A stretch of 25,518 nucleotides of DNA from Collodictyon triciliatum. Taxonomy: Eukaryota; CRuMs. This document shows positions 1 to 9,000 of this stretch, piece after piece (within the stretch, counting starts at the first letter, position 1; each line of letters opens with the position of its first letter). Under the pieces are notes generated by a model. The model did no database searches and was not told the DNA's origin. It was given only the letters and a program-made list of their open reading frames with translations. The stretch is from contig JBHJMP010001042.1 in NCBI GenBank assembly GCA_043381765.1, positions 1-25,518 of the forward strand, read 5' to 3'. The translations under genes and the position numbers were made by a program.

Positions 1-246
1 AAGACTTTGGTTTTATGAGAGGAACCAGCTGGCATTCAATACCAAAAAAAAAAAAAAAAGGCTTTACGTGATTGAAAGGCAAGGAGTTGGCATTGATGGT
101 TTGTGTTTTGCGATGGAATTCAGACCACTTACACAGCTTCAGTCTTAGAAAGAAAAAAGGAGGGCGGAGAAAGAATATGTGTTTTTTTGTATTTGGTCTC
201 GATTCTCTGTCTAGCCCCCTGGGGGTGCGAATCCATAGGGAGTTGG

Positions 247-675
247 TTAGTTTTCTTCTGGGGCGGCCTCGGTGGCGTTAGAAGACGTGGCTTTCGCGGC
301 AAAGGTGTATTTCCCTTCGGTCTTGAAAAGCTGCTTGAAGTGAGGCTTGCAGTATGTCTGCCCGTTCATGGCAGCAAAGTTGCTGAGAGTCAGGAGCCCC
401 TTGCAGTGGAGGCAGCGGAAGCAGGCTTTGTGGTAGACTTTGTTGTCAGCGGTGATTCTTTCAGTGGCGTAGACGGTCTAGAGAACATGTTTTGAAAAAA
501 TGGGGAAAAGAAAACCAAAGTCACGTCCTGTTCAAACCCCTGCAAAGGGAAGGGAATCATCCACACCTAATGTACCAATTATTATAATGTCGTTTTATTC
601 GGATTGTGGAAGGAGTGGCAGGAGGAAGCTTACCTTGGTGCAGTTCGTACACTTTTCTGACTTTCCCCCCAGCAT
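247..675 (-). CDS. single LIM-domain protein, two exons, 90 aa
   Basis: Exon 1 runs 675-634 (14 codons, ending AAG|GTAAGC) and exon 2 runs 477-247 (acceptor CTCTAG, stop TAA at 249-247); the 156-nt intron is phase 0. The spliced protein is 90 aa and is almost entirely one LIM domain. All eight zinc ligands are present in canonical spacing: C9, C12, H30, C33 for the first zinc and C36, C39, C57, H60 for the second. The stretch around KPHFKQLFKTEGKY resembles the LIM domains of CRIP, EPLIN and plant or Dictyostelium LIM proteins, which usually act as protein-binding adaptors, often on actin. The tail after residue 65 is a short Ala/Thr/Glu linker. The start ATG at 675 gives the usual few residues before the first Cys; an upstream 5'UTR intron cannot be excluded. 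The specific partner cannot be deduced. The gene is divergent to the vault protein gene. Confidence 0.88.
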
Positions 676-1443
676 TCTAGCGCTTTTTTTTTTTTTTTTT
701 GCCTGGTAAATAAGTTGGGGGTCAGTAAGGAAGAGCCAAAAATAAAAAAAAAAACGAGAGAGAGAAAGAGAATTCAACCGAGAGTTCTCGTCACATCACC
801 AGCTAGTGTTTGAAAGGAGTTTGTGTTGTAGGATGCTGTCGCTGTCTTGGAGGAGGCGACAGCGCATTGGTTTGCCTGGGACATTGATGTTGGCCGTGAA
901 GGTTTGGGCTTGATTGTTTGCATGTGACGTGTGGTTGGGCTGCTTCAAAAAATAAGCACGAAAAATACAGATGTCGATTTTGCATATTTGGATTGGGAAT
1001 GATATTTGGGTCTTTATTTATTTGTGGAAACAATTACAAATATTCTTGTATGCTCCACATAATCTTTCATACCCTCTTAAGTAATAAAAATTGTATACTT
1101 GATTATTTATTATTCTATTACAAAAACAAAATTAGACAATGATTCAGATAAATAATAAGGTATTCTGACCCATGAGTTCAGTTCCACTCTGTCTCTAACC
1201 AATGTCGACAATCATTCAATAATTATGTGCAAACTAGTACTAAATTATTGAAAATACATATAATTTTCCATTTGAAGGTAAATATATAGATTTTTAGGGT
1301 CGGAGTTTGTTAATTCTATATAAAAATTTGTGCAAACGGCGCAGAAGCCATTGTCAATTCCTGCAGCGCACCAATGTGAAAGAGAATGGCGAAGAGACGG
1401 CCGAGCGCCATAAGTTCAACGCTGTTCGAAGAATAGCCAGCGG
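676..1443. other. divergent intergenic region, LIM gene upstream side
   Basis: No gene is supported here. Read on the minus strand, the part next to the LIM start is rich in CT and T runs (about 690-775), as expected for a promoter or 5'UTR. A less AT-rich patch at about 825-915 has no convincing exon and may be transcribed leader of the LIM gene. It includes a small inverted repeat (GCTGTCGC at 835-842, GCGACAGC at 856-863). The rest, about 950-1320, is AT-rich and featureless. Confidence 0.5.
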
Positions 1444-1446
1444 GGA

Positions 1447-1458
1447 TATATATAAAGG
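1447..1458 (+). promoter_or_regulatory. TATA box, probable MVP core promoter
   Basis: A TATATATAAAGG element sits in otherwise moderate-GC sequence, the right composition for a core promoter. Transcription would be expected to begin about 25-35 bases downstream. It lies about 680 bp before the MVP ATG, which fits a long leader containing the probable intron at 1898-2039. The assignment to MVP is inferred from strand and position only. Confidence 0.45.
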
Positions 1459-1897
1459 GCGCAAGCGGTTTCAGTAATTCGTTCCGCCGTTCTGTCCCCC
1501 CTTGTTGTCCCTTCGGTTTCACCTCTTCTCGCAGGCGCGTTTTTGATCACGAAAGGGTTGCTTTTGAAGAACAGATCAGGAGTATTGAGTTTTGTCCCAT
1601 TCACCAGCCCCACCGCAGCATTCAAGAAGAATAAGAGAGAGGTTGACCCTGGCTTTCTAAAGTCCGTCTCATTTTCGCTCGTGGTATAACATCGCGTCCT
1701 CCCAGCCCCACCTCGTCCTTTTATATTTCTCGGGTTTTAAATAAGGAAGCACCCTTTCAACCCTTCACGAAAACACCAAGAGTGCCAACGAGGATGCCTC
1801 GCCGCCTAGGCTTTTCCAAATCAAAACGGGGGAGTGTACTTATTTCCTCAACCTTGCACAAGCTTGAGTGGATATCATCTTACATTTGAGTGAACGT

Positions 1898-2039
1898 GTA
1901 AGAGAGTTAAGGAAAGCGTCAATCCAGGGTTTTCAGAGGCTTCCATCGATCGATTATTTTTTCCTGGGAATTTTTTTATTATTATTTATCACCTTGAGTT
2001 ACCCAACTTTTTCTCCTCCCCCCTTCCTGTCTTCCTCAG
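1898..2039 (+). other. probable 5'UTR intron of MVP
   Basis: A strong donor (CGT|GTAAGA) at 1898 and a very strong acceptor (long polypyrimidine tract ending TTCCTCAG at 2039) bracket 142 nt in the leader of the MVP gene. No coding sequence is seen on either side before the ATG at 2127, so this would be an untranslated-region intron. RNA evidence is needed. Confidence 0.45.
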
Positions 2040-2126
2040 GCGCCCCCCTGCCGAATAGATAATGCCTACTTTCCTCACAACACACAACGTCCAACAGAAA
2101 CACAGACAAAGAAAGCCTGCAGAACC

Positions 2127-5100
2127 ATGTCGGAAGGAGTCATCCGCATCAAGCCGCACCACTACATCCATGTGCTGAACAACAACACCAACGTGACCGA
2201 CGTGCTTGTGGGGCCCAACACGTACACGCGCAAGGACGAGGAAAAGGCATGTGAACCTTCCCTTCCCTTCCCTTCCCTCCCACTCCGTGTTATTGCAGTA
2301 CCAACCCTATCCCTACCTCCCGTCGCGGTGCACAAACCCTCGCCTTGTCTCGTCCCAACCGCAGCTGTCACAAACAAGACAAATCCCCCTCTGTTTTTCC
2401 TATTCCCCTCCTATATCCTCACCTCTTATTATTCCTTCTTTCTTCTTCTTCTTGGACGTGTGGCGCAGATCGTGCTTGGGCCTGAGGCGATGGTCAGCGT
2501 GCCGCCGCGCCACTACGTGCGGATCAGCAACCCGGTGGTGGTCGACTCCGAGGGGCAGCCGCAGCGGGATGCGTTTGGGCAGGTGCTTCTGCGGTTCGGC
2601 GACGAGGAGTACCGTTTCTCGCAGGATCCGTTCCCGCTGTACCCTGGGGAGAAGCTGCTGGGGAGCATCACGGCGCTGGCGGTGATTGGCGAGAACCAGG
2701 CGCTGCGCCTACGCGCGGTGCGGGACTACGAGGAGACGGAGAGCGTGCACCGCACAGCCGGAGACGAGTGGCTGTTTGTGGGGCCCGGGACGTACCAGCC
2801 GCACGTGGCGGTGACGATTGTGGAGAAGCTGTCTGCGACGATCCTCAAGCCCAACCAGGCGCTGCGGCTGCGGGCACGGTTCGACACGCAGGACCACAAG
2901 GGCCAGCAGCGGCGGACGGGCGAGGAGTGGCTGGTGCGGCAGGCTGGAGCGTATCTGCCCGGGGTGCACGAGGAGGTGGTGGGCGTGGTGAGCGCGCAGG
3001 TGCTGACCGACAAGCGCGCGCTGCATCTGCGTGCGCTGCGCTCCTTCACCGATGTCTACGGCGTGGCCCGCAAGGCCGGGCAGGAGTGGCTGATCACGCA
3101 CGCGCAGACCGAGACGCATCTGCCCGACGTGCACGAGGAGGTGGTGGGCGAGGTGCGCGTCACGTCGCTGTCCAACCGCCAGTACTGCGTGGTGCTGGAC
3201 CCCGTGGGCGCAGACGGCGTGCGGCGACTGGGCCAGCGCGAGCTGCGCGTGGGCGAGGCTTCCTTCTTCCTGCAGCCGGGCGAGCGCCTTGAGCGCGGCA
3301 TCCAGAACGTCGACGTGCTGGGCGAGGGCGAGGCGCTGCTGCTGCGTGCGCGCGAGGGCTTCACAGACACCGCCACCGACGGCGCAAAGCCCCACGCGCG
3401 CCAGCCCGGCGACCGCTGGATGGTCTACGGGCCCGCCGACTACGTGCCGCCCGTCCAGGTCGACATTGTGGAGCGCCGCACAGGCATCTCGCTCGATTCC
3501 AACGAAGGCATCTACGTCCGCGACATCCGCACCGGCCGCGTCCGTGCCGTCGTCGGCGAGAGCCACATGCTGCTGGCCAACGAGGAGCTGTGGCGCAAGG
3601 AACTGCGTCCCGACCTCGAGCTGCTGCTCCAGCACGGCACCATCGCCGTCGAGACCGCCTCCTCCCTGCCCCTCCAGCCCCGCGACAAGACCCGCGTCGT
3701 CTCCTACCGCGCCCCACACAACTCCGTCGTCCAGATCTACGACTACAAGGCAAAGTGCGCCCGCGTCGTCTTTGGGCCCGACCTTGTTATGCTCGGCCCC
3801 GACGAGCAGTTCACCTGCGTCTCCCTCTCGGGCTCCAAGCCCAAGCGTCCGGCCTTCCTCAAGACCATTGCCGTCTCCCTTGGGCCTGACTTTATGACCG
3901 ACATCATCACCGTCGAGACCGCCGACCACGCCCGGTAGGCTATGTCTCCCTCTCTCTTAATATAATATATAGACTTATTTGAATTTATAAGCAGCAGCTT
4001 ATGGCTCCCACCAACTCGCTACTTTTCGCTTTCCACCACACTGGTCGCACCAAATTTCACCTTGGCTCCCACCAACTCACTACTTTTCGCATTGCGGACT
4101 GACCACACCAAATTTTAATTTCGCCTACCCTAACCCACTCTCGCATTCTGCGCTGGCTGCACCAAACTCCACATCTGCCTGCTCACGAACCTCCTCACAC
4201 AGGCTTCAGCTGCAGCTCTCGTACTCGTGGTACTTCCGCATCAACAAGCAGGCGGACCGGTCCACCCTGGAAGCATCTGCCGCAAAGATCTTCAACGTCC
4301 CGGACTTTGTCGGAGATGCATGCAAGACAATGGCCTCGCGCATCCGCGCCGCAGTGGCCGGGCGACCGTTCGATGAGTTCCACAAGTACTCGTCGGATAT
4401 CATCCGCGTGGCCGTCTTTGGGCGGACGGCGGTGGAGAGCGGGCGCCCCGAGTTCTTCAACGCATCCAACAACCTGGTGATCTCGTCCATCGATATCCAG
4501 AGCGTGGAGCCGGTCGACCAGCGCACGCGCGACTCGCTGCAAAAGTCTGTGCAGCTGGCCATCGAAATCACGACGCAGTCGCAGGAGGCGTCTGCGCGCC
4601 ACGAGGCCGAGCGCCGCGAGCAGGAGGCCAAGGCCCGTCTCGAGCGCCAGCGCATCCAGGACGAGGCCGACGTCGAGGCCCAGCGCAAGGAGCTGCTCGA
4701 GCTGCAGGCCCAGACCGCAAAGGTTGAGGCCATCGGTGTTGCCGCTGCCGAGGCCCACGCCACCGCAGAGGCCTCCCGCATCGAGGGCGAGGCTGCCGTC
4801 AAGCTGGCCAAGCTCAAGGCCGAGGCCCTCCAGATTGAGTCTGCTGCCGAACTCAAGCATCTCAAGAACTCAAACTCGGCCCAGGTCGACCACCGCAAGC
4901 GCCTCATCGAGCTCGAGACCTTCCGCTCCGAGCAGCTTGCCTCCATCGAGGCCGAGAAGTTTGCCTCCATCGTCAACGCCATCGGCCCAAAGACCATCGA
5001 GTCCATCGCAAGAGCCGGCCCCGAAATGCAGGCCAAGCTCCTCTCGGGCCTCGGCCTCCAGGGCTACCTCGTCACTGACGGCACCAACCCCATCAATCTC

Positions 5101-5145
5101 TTCCAGACCGCTGCCGGCATGATTCACCCGGGCGGCTCCGCCTAA
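2127..5145 (+). CDS. MVP: major vault protein, three exons, 842 aa
   Basis: Exons are 2127-2246, 2469-3934 and 4203-5145. MVP is the shell protein of the vault, a very large cytoplasmic ribonucleoprotein barrel. The N-terminus (IRIKPHHYIHVL) and the next block (MVSVPPRHYVRI) are family signatures. Residues about 1-520 hold the MVP repeats, with recognisable DPFPLYPGE, GDEWLFVGPGTY, ALRLRAR, GEEWLV and NEGIYV motifs. The shoulder starts near residue 529 (RLQLQLSYSWYF, later DFVGDACK). The cap helix follows SVEPVDQRTRDSL and is Ala/Glu-rich to about residue 790. The cap ring contains AGPEMQAKLLSGLGL and TDGTNPINLF. The tail stops about 10 residues later, so the protein is shorter than human MVP (893 aa). 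Intron 1 uses a GC donor (AAG|GCATGT) and contains no in-frame stop; intron 2 is phase 2 with a normal GT donor. Third positions are strongly G/C, unlike the AT-rich genes downstream. Confidence 0.97.
2247..2468 (+). other. MVP intron 1, probable GC-AG intron, open in frame
   Basis: The join after GAGGAAAAG and before ATCGTGCTT restores the family alignment (DEEK then IVLGPEAMVSVPPRHY). It requires GC at the 5' splice site (AAG|GCATGT) and CAG at the 3' site. The only nearby GT donor (GCAT|GTGAAC) would shift the frame. The intron is pyrimidine-rich. At 222 nt it is a multiple of three and has no in-frame stop, so unspliced RNA would encode a 74-residue insertion. Confidence 0.8.
4002..4184 (+). 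repeat. degenerate tandem repeat inside MVP intron 2
   Basis: A unit of about 61 bp beginning TGGCTCCCACCAACTC and containing CTACTTTTCGC and CACCAAATTT occurs at 4002 and again at 4063. A third, more diverged copy follows from about 4124 (CCCACTCTCGCATTCTGCGC, then GCACCAAACTCC). The array fills most of the 268-nt intron (3935-4202). Confidence 0.75.
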
Positions 5146-5368
5146 TCGCCTGCGTCCATCCGAAGGGTCGCTCCCTCGCTCCAGACACCGCACGCTCTGT
5201 CCCATCCAGTTGTCTCATCGAACCCGTCTTCTTCCCTTCTTCCTTCCTCTTATCTCTCTTCCCTATATCTTGCTGTCGGGTTCGAAGCGATGTCCGTCGC
5301 GTGCGTGTTGTCGATTCCGGCACTCTAAAGCCCTGCTGTCTTCTCTCTGCCTGGATGATTGGGGTGAG

Positions 5369-5405
5369 AATAAAGAAAATAAAGAAAATTAAAAAAAAAA
5401 AAAAG
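5369..5405 (+). terminator. polyadenylation signals of MVP
   Basis: Two AATAAA hexamers (5369-5374 and 5378-5383) lie about 225 bp after the MVP stop. They are followed by an A-rich run at about 5390-5404. Confidence 0.55.
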
Positions 5406-6009
5406 GGAGGAAAGGATCGAGACAAGCCACCTTTGCTTCATACCCTTTCCAGCCGCTGCCCATCATCCTGTCTTGCCTCAGTTCCTACAGAGCATACACC
5501 CTATTCACCCAAAGCAACCGCCGCATCCCACCCTTTATTTTCCCGACGAAGCACAACGCAACCCATCGCCGAACCGCACAAACAAATGGATATAGTTTCC
5601 AGATTCAGTCTGCAACCGAAAGCCACCAACCACGACGGCAAACACCCAGTGATCGCTTTATCGTGGCTGAGTTTCTTTGACCCACAGCGCGCCGACCCGC
5701 ACACTCACTAATGGCTTCCTCCATCGCGGTGACTCGTCAAACTCTCACAAGCTTGAGAGATACAAAGTTATGAGCAAGGCGAAACCAATCATTTCTTTCT
5801 ATTTGCCCTTCTCTCACACAAATAACGCCCCCTTTGTGCTTCTTTAAATCGAATAAAGGAAAAAAAAAAAAAAAAAAAAAAAAAAAGAAAAAAAAAGGAA
5901 GCTCCCTTTGCGCTTTCCAGCGTGCTTTGCCCACCCCGCTCACCGCTTTTCCTCAAACGTCTCTTCATTTCCCCCCCCTCTTGCACAAAAGCAGGGAAAG
6001 TGTGCCCCA
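5406..6009. other. intergenic, upstream of the EF-hand gene
   Basis: No gene is supported. The stretch is C/A-rich on the + strand with several short unrelated open frames. An A-rich tract of nearly 40 bases at 5859-5897 lies about 110 bp before the next ATG. It probably holds the promoter and leader of the downstream gene. Confidence 0.5.
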
Positions 6010-9000
6010 ATGAGCCTGTACAAAAACACAAACTACCGCCAGCAGAAACGCACCGAGCTTGGCCTTTCCGTCCGTGCCGAGGGCGCCACGCTCTACCAGG
6101 AGGTCCTCACCTCGACTGCGGGGCCAAACGTCCCAACCCCACTCACGGCGTCACGACCTGCCTCGACCAACCAGGGCGTTCCTTTCACACCCGGCCTCGG
6201 CCCTCTCCACACTTTCCCGAATCCCAAAAGCCCTCTCCAGCGACAATCCACGGCAAAGTCCGAGTCCTTTTCCACACTCGCTGGTCATGCAAACACGACA
6301 CAAACATCCTCAGCCGGCAAACACGGCCATCGCTCAAAGTCTCGGTTCCCTCCTCCCCCAGGGATGTCCCAGTTGCCTTACTTCCCGGATTCCCAACAGC
6401 AGCTTCAGTTTCTTCTACAGCAACAACAGCTCATCCAATATCAAAACACTTCCTACGGCCACCTGGACCAGCAGGCTCGTTTGTCTCTAAGCCAGTTGGA
6501 CCGTGATCTCTCTGCTCACTTTACGCTGGACCCTTCCTTTGAGAACCCTGATGAATCGGGTCCCGCCATCGACCTCGACAACGACCTGGATTGCGACCCT
6601 CAGGACAGTTTCCAACAACATCGCCCACAGAAGCACCACACAAAAAGGAGAGCTTCCGTAAAAAAGCACCAATCCTCCTCTCAAAATTATTCTCGCCAAC
6701 AAATACCAACATCTGTCTCCCAAACTCACCCGATGGAGGCTTCAGCGATGGGTCAGTCCCAACAAAGCATCCCTGTTTCTCCTGAGGTAGACCGCTCTTT
6801 TGATGGGACCTTAGAACAGGGCCGGGATAGAGTCTCTGGAACCTATATTCTCCACAAGTCGGTCGATGAGGATGATTCTCAACCGCAACCAATTACCCAT
6901 ACATCTCCCCTGGATACAATGGGTCATTCACAACATCCTTTGCTTGCTCATTCAGCCCCCACTTCTCGGTCAAATTCCAGAATGAACGACATAAGGCGGT
7001 CATCCCCTTCCAACAGAAACCACTCTATGCATCGAGTTGACTCTGCTAGTCTTACCGGAAGAGATTTCTCTTTCATATCAGGATTTGACTTTCCAGAGGA
7101 TGACGAAAATTATGGCGTCATGCTGAACGAATCTACTGCCCTGCAAGTAATAGCGCGCCATCGATTTTTGAGAAACCTATATTTCGTTGTTGTTAGCCGT
7201 TTCTTTCTATATATTNNNNNNNNNNNNNNNNNNNNNNNNNNNNNNNNNNNNNNNNNNNNNNNNNNNNNNNNNNNNNNNNNNNNNNNNNNNNNNNNNNNNN
7301 NNNNNNNNNNNNNNNNNNNNNNNNNNNNNNNNNNNNNNNNNNNNNNNNNNNNNNNNNNNNNNNNNNNNNNNNNNNNNNNNNNNNNNNNNNNNNNNNNNNN
7401 NNNNNNNNNNNNNNNNNNNNNNNNNNNNNNNNNNNNNNNNNNNNNNNNNNNNNNNNNNNNNNNNNNNNNNNNNNNNNNNNNNNNNNNNNNNNNNNNNNNN
7501 NNNNNNNNNNNNNNNNNNNNNNNNNNNNNNNNNNNNNNNNNNNNNNNNNNNNNNNNNNNNNNNNNNNNNNNNNNNNNNNNNNNNNNNNNNNNNNNNNNNN
7601 NNNNNNNNNNNNNNNNNNNNNNNNNNNNNNNNNNNNNNNNNNNNNNNNNNNNNNNNNNNNNNNNNNNNNNNNNNNNNNNNNNNNNNNNNNGCCGCTCAGA
7701 AATTGATGGCAGGCTAAGAAACCAATCGGTATGGTTTATGCTTTTATTCATAAATTCAGAAATCACTATTACATTTGTATTGCTTCCATTATTCAACTCT
7801 GCCTTTTTTCTTGGATTAAATTCAAAGAAATGATTAATTTCCACTTTATTCCACCGAAAGATGACAATATAGACTCTCACTATGCATACGTTTCCCCACT
7901 ATTGTATCACATTCTGTAGCAGATTGTGTAAAAAGAAAAGAAAAAAACATCATGGTCAAATAAAAGAGTATACTGTGACAAAAACTAAAATGCTATAAAA
8001 TTTCCTAAATATCTAGAATAAGCAGAGGAAAAACATCCTCAAAGAACTAGAGCTTCGGCGAAGCCACAACTTTAGTGGCTCGGGTACGCATTCAACTATA
8101 GATGAAAAGGGGCACAAGAAGGTTAATCAAGCAAGAGCAGTTTCATCAACTTATTTCATGATATCTTTATTATAATTATTGGGTTAACATATCATCCAAG
8201 TAGAGCTGCACTGGTATGGTCAACTATTGAATTGGATAAAATCACCCACTTTATTTTAGCATATGTTTATGGCAAATTTCTATTATTCGTAGATAGTCAT
8301 ATGGTGATATTTAAACTTTAGGAGGAATTTGATGACGAGGAGGAAGAGCATTCCTTTGATGTTGGGAAAACTGTTGCCTTACTCCTTGCCGCTGGACAAA
8401 AACAACATAAGAAACTTTATTCTAGGGTAAATATATTCACTGGTCCATCAAAGGCTGTTTTTGTTTGATTTTTTTCTTTTTCCTTTTCCTTTATGCTTTT
8501 ACTTTCTTCACTGTAGCTTCTCTTCGCTCGATTTTTTTCTTCGTAATTCGGCGTGTCATTTGTCCAATAAAAAAAAAAAACTACTAGGGAAAAGTTATTT
8601 TCGAATCTATGCTGGCCGACGCCCAAAAGAAAAAAGAAAAAATGGTAGCTGATGGAATCGACCCGCAAACAATAAGAGCGACGATTATCCAGCTGGAGCT
8701 GAAGGCGTATGACCGGGCATATCAAGACATTCAAAAGAGTGTAATCTTACTTACCTGGGAAGACTCTACTATCAATTATATGCTGCACATAATCATATGC
8801 ATTTATTGCTTACCTAGTTTCTTTGAAATGTTTAGCTAAGAGACCAAAATGCCGAGCTGGGTTACATGGTAAACCGCATCTACACTTATATGCGAGGTAT
8901 TGTTACAGACCTTCCAGACCAGTTAAAGGAATGCTCGTGGAGGCTTCAGGAGATGGATGGAACCATCAAGGAGCTTAAAGATAAAATTGCTGCTCTGAAT

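Noticed and set aside
2709-3929. 406-codon open frame on the minus strand
   Set aside because: It is antisense to the MVP exon; the length comes from the strong GC bias at third positions, and the translation is low-complexity Gly/Val/Leu/His sequence.
5271-5290. GGTTCGAAGC resembling a tRNA T-arm
   Set aside because: No matching acceptor, D or anticodon arms could be found around it.
5737-6031. Minus-strand frames with poly-Phe runs
   Set aside because: They translate the A-rich tract at 5859-5897 and have no independent support.
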